Shown here: positions 34,156 to 41,082 of the stretch, in pieces | Layout of the letters: each line of letters starts with the position of its first letter | Numbering within the stretch: position 1 is the first letter of the stretch | Source of the DNA: UBA2821 sp902763335 | GTDB taxonomy: Bacteria > Bacillota > Clostridia > Lachnospirales > Lachnospiraceae | DNA length: 64,000 bases | Direction: 5' to 3' (one strand) | NCBI GenBank assembly: GCA_052066835.1 | Contig: JBQHRJ010000004.1 | The notes under the pieces: model-generated | Told to the model about the DNA's origin: nothing | Databases searched by the model: none | Seen by the model: only the letters and a program-made list of their open reading frames with translations | Position numbers and translations under genes: made by a program

Positions 34156-34326
34156 ATGACAGCATTTGTAAATTTGGTATGCCTGATAATTCTCTGTTGG
34201 TTCGCCTGGGATTGGATTAAGGCAAAGATAAATAAAAAGAAATTTGAAAAGGCAGTACAGGAAGTTAATAGTTCTACTGCTACTGTCAATCAGGACAATA
34301 ACAATTCTGATAATTTAAGCCTTTAG
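34156..34326 (+). CDS. Small single-span membrane protein (56 aa)
   Basis: Start at 34156 chosen for AAAGGA spacing over the in-frame ATG at 34144. N-terminal helix FVNLVCLIILCWFAWDWI, then a basic segment (KAKINKKKFEKAV) and an Asn/Ser-rich tail. Lies just before the major-coat candidate. Function unknown, probably virion assembly. Confidence 0.6.
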   Translation: MTAFVNLVCLIILCWFAWDWIKAKINKKKFEKAVQEVNSSTATVNQDNNNSDNLSL

Positions 34327-34367
34327 GCTTGATTATAAAATATATTCATGGAAGGAGTAGTTGCGAA

Positions 34368-34556
34368 ATGAATACATTACTTATGGAGACTGCGGCAACT
34401 GGTGAAGTGTTAAAAACTGCACTTACCGGCGTAGACCTCAATACTGTATTATCAGAAGTTACAGGATTACTTCCTGTTGTTCTTCCGGTAATGGTTGGCT
34501 TTATAGCTATCCGAAAAGGTGTATCATTCCTCCAGGGGATTTTACACTCTGCCTAG
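34368..34556 (+). CDS. Candidate major coat protein (pVIII-like)
   Basis: The 62-aa protein starts at 34368 with GGAG 10 bases upstream. It shows the profile of an inovirus major coat protein: a small, mildly acidic N-terminal part (METAATGEVLKTALTGVDLNTVLSEV), a central hydrophobic helix GLLPVVLPVMVGFIAI, and a basic cytoplasmic end with RKG. The strong terminator right after it is also typical, as it keeps coat mRNA abundant. Assignment is by profile and position. Confidence 0.75.
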   Translation: MNTLLMETAATGEVLKTALTGVDLNTVLSEVTGLLPVVLPVMVGFIAIRKGVSFLQGILHSA

Positions 34557-34592
34557 TATGGCAATTTTATAACTTAACTTGACAAAATGATT

Positions 34593-34620
34593 AAGCTACA
34601 TCTATATGGTGTAGCTTTTT
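34593..34620 (+). terminator. Terminator after the major-coat candidate
   Basis: AAGCTACA pairs with TGTAGCTT around a 9-base loop and ends in a T-run. Confidence 0.8.
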
Positions 34621-34643
34621 CAAACTAAAAAGAGGAGGTAAAA

Positions 34644-36965
34644 ATGGAAATACTGCAATCTAAACAATTAACCAAAAAGTTAATAGCTGTGATTATGATA
34701 ACTCTAATACTCCACCTGACTGTTACCAACGATTATATGAACGGTTGCGTAGTTGCAGAAGGTAGTGCTATAGCTGCTGTTGGTGCCGGAGCTATAGTCG
34801 CATTAGTCGGTACTGCTATTTCATATGCTGGCTATAATGCCACAAAAAAACAGACTAAGTATGTAGCTGGAGAAGTTACCGGAATAATGGACAGCTGGAC
34901 GGATTGTGTAAAAAATTATATGTGGGATAAAGCTCATGATGTTAATGATTTTTGCACATATATATCTGAAAACTATGGCGGTAAACACAAATCATTAGCT
35001 GTTGGTCTTGGTCGGTATGTCTGGGGAACTGCCGCTGAAAAAATAGAAGATACTGTTGATGAAGTACGTGCTAGCTGGGAAGTTCTTACTGGTGGACAAG
35101 ATGATAATGACAATGATAATAAACCACAAACAAGTAAATGGATCCGTTGGGGAGCAAGAGCTGGTGTCCTTGCTACTGTATCTGCAGAAGTAATAAAAAT
35201 ATTATCGTTCCTTTCGCAAGGTGTCATTAAAGAAGATTTAAATGCCGAGTACGAAAAGGCAAAAGGAAAATATAACTGGGAAAAACTCGGATTTAAAACT
35301 GATTATGATACCGTAAATATCAGCAGTCAGGACGGTTCAAAATTTAATGGTATAAATGCAAATGCCGGAGCGGCTACCGGTCGATTTGACTATAGAAATA
35401 CTCTGTTTGAAATTGATGGTGGGGCATATAGACATATTGTTTATTTGGGTGCTGGAACGGAAAAAACAGCTTTGTTTACAGTCCATAATCCCAATACGGA
35501 TAAATGGCTAACTTATATATATCCTGAAGATATTCTATATTCTAAACTTGCGGATATTAAATCTGGTAACAGTACCTTTAATGATTTTTTGGAATTTATA
35601 AATAATCATGATTATGCCAAATTTGATTCTTCTACAAGGAACTTTTACGATTTTTTTGAAATGTTGAAAGTCGACAATCATTGGGATCAGGGACTTGTTT
35701 TTCAAACTTCTTTATTCAAGCGTCAGCAAAGTTATGGTTCTCCTCTACACGTTTGTTTACAGAAAACTTTCCCTGCTGATGGAACGGTTGAAGATATTTT
35801 TTTAAATAAATCTAATACCACTGTTTACAACTTAGGAAAAACCGCTGATATATATTACATAAATTTTACAAGTAACACAAAGTTTACAGGAGCTACTACT
35901 GCTTTGAATGGTCTTGCAGAACTCAAACCTACTGTAGCGGATAGTAAGTATAGTAATACTCAGGAGGAAATTGACAAAGTTAAGGAAATCTCTTTAGATA
36001 CTAATGTGAATTACTCCTCTACTGATGCCCAGATGAAAGATACGGCTAGTGACAATGATTTAGACTTACAAGTAATTGAAGATGCTACCGGTGATATAGC
36101 AGATTCAACTAAAGGTATATGGGAAAGTATAAAAGCTTTGCCTGGTCAGATATGGAGCTATTTCTCTACTTCTTTTTCTAATTTACCGCATAGAATATGG
36201 AACTCTTTCAAGGCTCAATTACAAAAGATAGAGAGTATTCTTAAGTGGATAAATGGAAATGTGAAGAAAATTCCTGATGCAATATCAAGTATTCCTGATT
36301 CTGTTCAAAATGGATTGAAAAACTTAGCTATAGCGGTGGATTTCCCGGGTGTAGAAGATTTAAAAAATGTAATTTCGAATGTTCCCAACGCTGGCATATT
36401 TACAGACATTGCAGAAGCTGTTGCAAGTCAGCATACACTATTAGAACTTATTGATACTGCTCTTAATAATTTACCTACCGCACTTCCTTTTCCTGATGCA
36501 GCTAAATGGGCCCAAGTATTACCGTTTGGTAGTGTAATTGAATCATTAGAGAGTATTCCCGATTCTGTCACTAATTTATTATCTTCTGCCTTTGCTCCTG
36601 ATACTGATGCTATTTCTGATGCTTTTAAGGAAGTTCAAAAAAATTTTGGATTTATAGGAGATTTCAGAGGATTAGCTAATGGCTTAATAAATATGACGCT
36701 CGAACCACATGATTATATTATAGTTTATAACTGGGATAAAGCTCATAATAAATATGACCAGAGAGACAGCTATAAGATATCCTTCTCGTGGTACGCTCCT
36801 TATAAAGAGTATGTAGATGCTATATTTATTGCATTTGTATATATATTTTTCGTTTGGAGAATATTTATTAAACTGGCTTCTATCATTCGTGGTACTGGTG
36901 GAGATATTGTCATGGTACATGAATTTCCGGATGCATATAAAGAATGGAGGGATAATAAAAAATGA
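34644..36965 (+). CDS. Large phage adsorption/minor coat protein (pIII-like)
   Basis: The 773-aa protein follows GAGGAGG. An N-terminal signal or anchor (LIAVIMITLILHLTV), a second Gly/Ala-rich hydrophobic stretch (about residues 41-65), a long extracellular body, and a C-terminal anchor VDAIFIAFVYIFFVWRIFIKL about 40 residues before the end. The region from about 490 to 670 has recurring amphipathic units with IPDAI/IPDSV. Placement between major coat and Zot gene matches gene III of filamentous phages, which binds the host receptor and releases the virion. No sequence-level homology recognised. Confidence 0.7.
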   Translation: MEILQSKQLTKKLIAVIMITLILHLTVTNDYMNGCVVAEGSAIAAVGAGAIVALVGTAISYAGYNATKKQTKYVAGEVTGIMDSWTDCVKNYMWDKAHDVNDFCTYISENYGGKHKSLAVGLGRYVWGTAAEKIEDTVDEVRASWEVLTGGQDDNDNDNKPQTSKWIRWGARAGVLATVSAEVIKILSFLSQGVIKEDLNAEYEKAKGKYNWEKLGFKTDYDTVNISSQDGSKFNGINANAGAATGRFDYRNTLFEIDGGAYRHIVYLGAGTEKTALFTVHNPNTDKWLTYIYPEDILYSKLADIKSGNSTFNDFLEFINNHDYAKFDSSTRNFYDFFEMLKVDNHWDQGLVFQTSLFKRQQSYGSPLHVCLQKTFPADGTVEDIFLNKSNTTVYNLGKTADIYYINFTSNTKFTGATTALNGLAELKPTVADSKYSNTQEEIDKVKEISLDTNVNYSSTDAQMKDTASDNDLDLQVIEDATGDIADSTKGIWESIKALPGQIWSYFSTSFSNLPHRIWNSFKAQLQKIESILKWINGNVKKIPDAISSIPDSVQNGLKNLAIAVDFPGVEDLKNVISNVPNAGIFTDIAEAVASQHTLLELIDTALNNLPTALPFPDAAKWAQVLPFGSVIESLESIPDSVTNLLSSAFAPDTDAISDAFKEVQKNFGFIGDFRGLANGLINMTLEPHDYIIVYNWDKAHNKYDQRDSYKISFSWYAPYKEYVDAIFIAFVYIFFVWRIFIKLASIIRGTGGDIVMVHEFPDAYKEWRDNKK

Positions 36966-37210
36966 TAACTACAGGACTTTTAAATATGTTACTTGGTCTT
37001 ATTAGTGGAATGACGTCAGGTCTCGGTAATCTTAGCTTTACTGTGTCAGATGGCTTTTATGAAGTATTAACTAATTATTTATGCTGTGCCTTGTATTTTA
37101 TACCATTTAAACAACTTATGCCTATAGCTATATTTGTGTTTACAATGTTCTGTTTTAGGGCTGTTGTAGCAGTAATAGAGACTATTTGGGATTTATTACC
37201 TATATTGTAA
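36962..37210 (+). CDS. Small phage membrane protein (pVI-like)
   Basis: The 82-aa start codon overlaps the preceding stop (ATGA), indicating coupled translation. Two or three hydrophobic segments (LLNMLLGLISGM, LTNYLCCALYFIPF, IAIFVFTMFCFRAVVAVI). In inoviruses the gene between III and I is gene VI, a membrane protein that anchors pIII in the virion; this candidate fits in size and place. Confidence 0.65.
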   Translation: MITTGLLNMLLGLISGMTSGLGNLSFTVSDGFYEVLTNYLCCALYFIPFKQLMPIAIFVFTMFCFRAVVAVIETIWDLLPIL

Positions 37211-37224
37211 AGGAGTGATTATAT

Positions 37225-38121
37225 ATGATATTGGCTATCTTAAAAGGATTTGCCGGAGTATTACAGGGATGTTGGATATTGATAAAAATACCCTTTATAT
37301 GTTTGTGTATATGTCTTTCTATATTCCTTATAGCTTGCGGATTTTATATATTTTGGTGGACAAAAATAAAACATGTATCACCTATTAAGGCTTTAAATAA
37401 TATCCGCATAAAACAGGATAATATGTTAGTCCGTCTGTTTATACAAGCTCCAAAACAATTTGTATATGACCGATTAACACGCCCCGCCTACTTCTTCCCT
37501 CGTCAGGGTCTTATTATCTTTGAGGGTAGACAAGGTAACGGTAAGACTTCCAGCCTTGTACATGAATTAAATCTGATACGTAAGAAACATCCTTATGCAG
37601 AGATACTTTCTAACTTTGATTATAAATACCAAAATCAGAGTTTGGAGCATTGGAAACAACTTATACATTATCAGAATAGCACTGATAAACAAGCTGGTGT
37701 GGTATGTGCTATAGACGAATTGCAGAACTGGTTTAGTAGTAAAGATTCCAAAAATTTTGACCCGCAGATGCTTAGTATTATTACGCAGAACCGAAAAAAC
37801 AGACGTTTAATATTAGGTACTGCACAACAGTTTTATATGCTTAGTAAAGATATCCGTACCCAGTGTACGGAAGTCAGGCATTGTACTACTCTTTTAGGAT
37901 GCATTACTATTGTTCACCGCAAAGAGCCTATAGTGGATTCAGAAGGACAAGTTACCGAGTGGAAAAATAAAGGATTTTATTTTTGGATACATAATATAGC
38001 AGAACGTGAAAGTTATGACACATGGAAATGTATTGAAAGGCTTGACAAGAAAGGATTTGAAAGACGCCAGGAGACTACTTTCATTCAAAATACTGCTGTT
38101 TTTAATGATATAGAAAAGTGA
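37225..38121 (+). CDS. Zot-like morphogenesis ATPase (pI)
   Basis: The protein has 298 aa. N-terminal hydrophobic segment (about residues 15-49, IPFICLCICLSIFLIACGFYIFWW), then a P-loop domain: Walker A in FEGRQGNGKTSSLV (about 104-117) and Walker B in GVVCAIDELQNWF. The QNRKNRRLILGTAQQF segment is typical of Zot. Zot/pI drives extrusion of ssDNA through the cell envelope. Gram-negative phages have the membrane segment after the ATPase; here it is before, as expected for phages leaving a single-membrane cell. The C-terminal 50 residues are basic. Confidence 0.9.
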   Translation: MILAILKGFAGVLQGCWILIKIPFICLCICLSIFLIACGFYIFWWTKIKHVSPIKALNNIRIKQDNMLVRLFIQAPKQFVYDRLTRPAYFFPRQGLIIFEGRQGNGKTSSLVHELNLIRKKHPYAEILSNFDYKYQNQSLEHWKQLIHYQNSTDKQAGVVCAIDELQNWFSSKDSKNFDPQMLSIITQNRKNRRLILGTAQQFYMLSKDIRTQCTEVRHCTTLLGCITIVHRKEPIVDSEGQVTEWKNKGFYFWIHNIAERESYDTWKCIERLDKKGFERRQETTFIQNTAVFNDIEK

Positions 38122-38131
38122 GGTTATGAAA

Positions 38132-38353
38132 ATGTATGATTCAATTTTTGATAGTAATTTGTTTTTTTATTTAATAATTCCTGTTGTATTTATTTTAATT
38201 CTTTATGTTATTTGTGCTGCCTATTTGTATTATTGCATGAAATATGAGTATATTTATGTCCTCTTGGAACATTACGAGAGATTATTTATTATAACTTCCA
38301 TTGTTTTTACAATTCTTGAAATAAGTATTATTTGTAATTATTTCCTGAATTGA
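38132..38353 (+). CDS. Two-span membrane protein of the prophage
   Basis: About 73 aa; the second ATG (38132) is favoured by the spacing from GTGAGG, though 38126 is possible. Two hydrophobic helices (FFYLIIPVVFILILYVICAAYLYYC and LFIITSIVFTILEISIICNYF) flank a short loop. Follows the Zot gene with a small gap and may be an assembly partner. Family not recognised. Confidence 0.6.
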   Translation: MYDSIFDSNLFFYLIIPVVFILILYVICAAYLYYCMKYEYIYVLLEHYERLFIITSIVFTILEISIICNYFLN

Positions 38354-38375
38354 ATATATGTAAGAATAATAATAC

Positions 38376-38456
38376 GATATTGCTATAAAGTCAGGTAGAG
38401 AGGCAACCGCCAAAGCCACGGCTGGCGGTGGCTCTCCTTGACTATAGCAACATATC
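38376..38456. other. Origin-like hairpin upstream of rep
   Basis: An imperfect stem of about 30 pairs: TTGCTAT (38380-38386) with ATAGCAA (38444-38450), AGTCA with TGACT, AGAG with CTCT, and ACCGCCA (38406-38412) with TGGCGGT (38423-38429). It is 70 bases before the rolling-circle initiator. Initiators of this type nick a hairpin near their gene, so this is the best candidate for the viral-strand origin. The 17-base end sequence recurs inverted at 40136. Confidence 0.6.
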
Positions 38457-38525
38457 TCCCTCATTATTAAAAAACATCAATAAAACCATTAAAAAATTAA
38501 TTTAAAAAAATGGAGGTATACTGTA

Positions 38526-39528
38526 ATGAAATACTACAACACAAAGATTATAGATTTTGGAAACGGAGAAAAGCAAGTAATTACTTTCAAAAATCCTGTT
38601 GCCCTTCAGGAAGAAGATGGAGAACGTGTCCGTATAGATAAATCTGTATTATCTGAATTTAATCCTGTAGTTGATTTGAACCCACCTACAGCAGAAGAAC
38701 TTGAACGTAAAGCTTTAAAGTCTTTCTTCTCATCTTCTAACCGAACGAAAAGAGAGATATATAAACTTGCTCGTGCAAATACATGGGAGTATTTCATCAC
38801 TTTTACGTTTGATAGTAAAAAAGTTGATGATAGAACTGATTATGTTTCTCTGCTAAAAAAGGTCACTAAGTATTTTGATAATTGGCGACAACGTAAAGCT
38901 CCTGAACTTAGGTATTTATTAATACCGGAGCAACATAAAAAAGTGGAAGATAATGGCTTGCGTGCCTGGCACTTTCACGGCCTGATTGCTGGTATTGATG
39001 GTTTAACCTTTATACCTTTATCGGATGCCGAAAAAAAATATTATGATATCGACTGTACTGATGAGGTATACAGAATTAAAGAATACAAGTTAGGTTTCTG
39101 CACGGCTACGAAGGTTCAGAGTAATGATCGTGTTTCCTCTTACATTACCAAATATATTACAAAGTCCATGTGTGCTGTAACGAAAAATAAAAGAAGATAT
39201 GTTTGCAGTAGAAACTTGAACCGACCCTGTCGAGCATCTTTATTTTTGTCAGGTCTACAAGGAGCAATTTAAAGATAAATATAAAGATTGGTCAATGGAT
39301 GATATGGTACACTTTGATGATTTAGTAGACATTACAAAGGTTGTACACAAATCAAAAAAGGAAGTTGCAGTGGAAGGATATAACAACGTGATTACATACT
39401 ATGAACTTCGGGATGCAGATATCCCGATAATGAGAGATACTCCTTCTGCTCCACCAGCGGGAATAGATGGCAGAACTTTCGACCGTCCTATGTTTCCGGA
39501 AAAACTTATAAAACGTAAAGGAGATTAA
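38526..39528 (+). pseudogene. Rolling-circle replication initiator (HUH endonuclease), frameshifted
   Basis: The first frame (38526-39272) shows EYFITFTFD, the metal-binding HxH in AWHFHGLIAG and the catalytic-Tyr segment SSYITKYITKSM, the three HUH motifs in order. At about 39225 the frame ends in unrelated residues. Removing one C from the GACCCTG run restores NRPVEHLYFCQVYKEQF and joins the frame that continues to 39528, giving about 334 aa. The N-terminal part retains all motifs, so partial activity is conceivable. GGAGG ribosome-binding site. Confidence 0.8.
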
Positions 39529-39533
39529 GAGAT

Positions 39534-39782
39534 ATGAAAATTAAATTTTTAGACTATGAGGTTGAAACTTTTCACGGTAAGGGGAAAAAAGAATTACATA
39601 TGTGTGAATTGCTGGTAAAAGAATATAGAGAATATAAACATAAGTACTCCTACTCTAAGGACCCGGATATAATATTTACCTGCATCCAGCTTTTAAATGG
39701 GATTATGTTCTATCTTCAGTATCTGTACGAAAATTTTATACTGAATATTCAACAAGTATCAGATATTATAAAATCCCTGTAG
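39534..39782 (+). CDS. Unknown prophage protein
   Basis: The 82-aa protein follows AAAGGAG. Soluble, helical, with a Lys-rich front and the segment IIFTCIQLLNGIMFYLQYLYENFIL. It is the last gene of the phage operon, close after rep, and might be a replication accessory factor; no family is recognised. Confidence 0.6.
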   Translation: MKIKFLDYEVETFHGKGKKELHMCELLVKEYREYKHKYSYSKDPDIIFTCIQLLNGIMFYLQYLYENFILNIQQVSDIIKSL

Positions 39783-39788
39783 CATGTC

Positions 39789-39823
39789 AACTATTCCGTT
39801 AAACTCTGATTTTGCAAATAGTT
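39789..39823 (-). other. Internal att-like site A, reverse orientation
   Basis: AACTATTC, CGTTAAAC, a spacer, then TTTTGCAAATAGTT. The reverse complement matches attL (31562-31595) closely. It lies 12 bases before site B, in the opposite direction. Confidence 0.65.
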
Positions 39824-39835
39824 ACACACCCCTGT

Positions 39836-39872
39836 AACTATTCGCAACAACCAAGCAGTTTAACGAATAGTT
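39836..39872 (+). other. Internal att-like site B, forward orientation
   Basis: AACTATTCGCAACAAC, a short spacer and GTTTAACGAATAGTT (39858-39872), the latter identical to the right half of attL and attR. Sites A and B form an inverted pair that could fold into a hairpin in ssDNA, as in phages that use a folded attP for Xer recombination. Confidence 0.65.
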
Positions 39873-40129
39873 GCTTTGCTTTTTGGTGTGGTTGGGTTTT
39901 TGCTCCGTCATTTTAGCTTGTTTTTACCAGGCTTTAATTTTGCTTTTTTATATTCCTGGTCATATTACAGCCAGGGTTCATTTTATGGTTTTGTTATTAT
40001 AATGCTAATTTATTCAGTTTGGCTTTTTATATTTTTCAGTGTATTTTTGGTTATTTTTTTGTCTGTAGGAATACATTTTATCTTGTTTAATATATATCAA
40101 TTTGTTTGATATTTTTTAATAATGGGTGA

Positions 40130-40201
40130 GATGTGTTGCTATAGTCAAGGAGCGAAGAGATTTCGAGCGTCGTGGGACTGCTCGAATCTCTTCTTTTTTT
40201 T
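40130..40201 (+). other. Second origin-like motif with terminator-like hairpin
   Basis: TTGCTATAGTCAAGGAG (40136-40152) is an inverted copy of 38434-38450; including six flanking bases, 22 of 23 positions match. It is followed by GAAGAGATTTCGAGC (40154-40168) pairing with GCTCGAATCTCTTC (40180-40193) and an 8-base T-run, which would also act as a terminator. Confidence 0.6.
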
Positions 40202-40302
40202 CGCATCAGAAAATCTTGCATACGCACCCATGGACTTGTTTATGATTATACAATTATGTTATTTTTTGCAGTTAAGTTTATAATTAATTTTTTCGGGTTT
40301 GT

Positions 40303-40435
40303 GAAACGTATAAATATAAACTTGCATCCATGAACCCGAGTGCCATGCCATAAGGGTGTACAGGGTGGCTCGCCACCCTGGGCTACAACCCTAGCATAGC
40401 ACTCCCCTGGACGCAAGCATATATTTCTACGTTTC
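40303..40435. other. 133-nt cruciform
   Basis: Nested stems run from GAAACGTA/TACGTTTC (40303-40310 with 40428-40435) through AAATATA/TATATTT, CTTGC/GCAAG, GAGTGC/GCACTC, ATGC/GCAT and GGGT/ACCC to the terminal hairpin CAGGGTGGC/GCCACCCTG (40361-40380). About 45 base pairs in total with small bulges. No coding. A phage packaging signal or replication hairpin is the likeliest role. Confidence 0.7.
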
Positions 40436-40592
40436 GGGTTAATACTTAGTGTACATTAAGTTTTAGGGTTGCTGTACACCGTAGTTACCGTCACTGACCG
40501 TAGCCATTATTAAAAAGTGCTTTATTTTTTTATTTTTGATGCTATAATATATAAAACTTGTTTGTGATATTTTGATTATTCCAGGGACAGAT

Positions 40593-40742
40593 TTCCAGGA
40601 GTTGCCACGAATGGATTTGTTTGTGTTTTCTGAAAGCCACCCAGATAGCAAATATCTTCCAGGGTTGCCACAAATGGATTTGTTTATGTCTTTACCAGGA
40701 TATATTTTAAATATCTCCAGGTTGCCAAAATAAAGCTTGTTA
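40593..40742 (+). repeat. Three CCAGG-TTGCCA iterons
   Basis: Copies at 40593-40625, 40657-40688 and 40715-40742, sharing TTCCAGG-(x)-TTGCCAC-xAATGGATTTGTTTxTG in the first two and CTCCAGGTTGCCA in the third. Further CCAGG or CCTGG elements lie around them and between 39927 and 39975. Iterated elements of this type often bind an initiator or mark a packaging region. Confidence 0.6.
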
Positions 40743-40796
40743 CTGCTTGCTTTAGGTATTTAATACCCTACGCAACTATTTGAATCCTATCACGGA

Positions 40797-40823
40797 CGTT
40801 AAACTATGTGTTTCGCAAATACT
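40797..40823 (-). other. Att-like site C, reverse orientation
   Basis: CGTTAAACTATG (40797-40808) followed by tGTTTcGCAAATACT; the reverse complement resembles attL. An AACTATT half lies 23 bases upstream at 40774, as if the site were split by a short insertion. Confidence 0.55.
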
Positions 40824-41042
40824 AATATACACTCCGCGGGAAGTGAATCCCCGCTCCGTATTAAGTCTACGGTTCGATATCAGAAAAAACGTGTATTCTT
40901 TAGTTTTTGTACTTGTGAATTATTTTAAAATAAAATTTATTTTATTTTAAAAATATGGACAGTAAAAAACAGCCGTTAAGGAGCGTTTTTTCCTCCATCT
41001 CTCCTTCCGGTCATCGGAACGTCCGCTGGAAGTTCCTTCGAC

Positions 41043-41073
41043 ATTCGCGAAACATTCAGTTTAACGAATAGTT
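41043..41073 (+). other. Right att-like site (attR)
   Basis: ATTCGCGAAAC, a 5-base spacer ATTCA, then GTTTAACGAATAGTT. The arms match attL; the spacer differs in sequence and length (CATA in attL), as expected of sites that are hybrids of host and phage copies or diverged copies. The psd stop codon is 10 bases away. Confidence 0.7.
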
Positions 41074-41082
41074 GAGCGTGTT

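Larger units (their letters stand above)
31562..41073 (+). mobile_element. Filamentous-phage (inovirus) prophage, 9.5 kb
   Basis: Bounded by related att-like sites that share GTTTAACGAATAGTT (31581-31595 and 41059-41073). The gene order is that of inoviruses: regulators, ssDNA-binding candidate, tiny membrane proteins, major-coat candidate plus terminator, large adsorption protein, small membrane protein, Zot-like ATPase, HUH replication initiator, then a noncoding region full of hairpins. No integrase or transposase is present, so integration is probably by host recombinases. The replication gene is frameshifted, so this copy may be defective or need a helper. Confidence 0.85.

Noticed and set aside
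39876..40109. 77-aa very hydrophobic frame with a TTG start after att site B
   Set aside because: No ribosome-binding site, extreme T-richness creates Phe/Leu/Ile codons by default, and it lies in phage noncoding DNA.
40303..40435. Integron attC site
   Set aside because: No integron integrase, no cassette genes and no conserved R-box pair; the fold fits a phage noncoding signal better.
31562..41073. Idea that the hairpin array and iterons are a CRISPR
   Set aside because: Repeats are few, unequal in spacing and imperfect, and no cas gene is present anywhere in the window.
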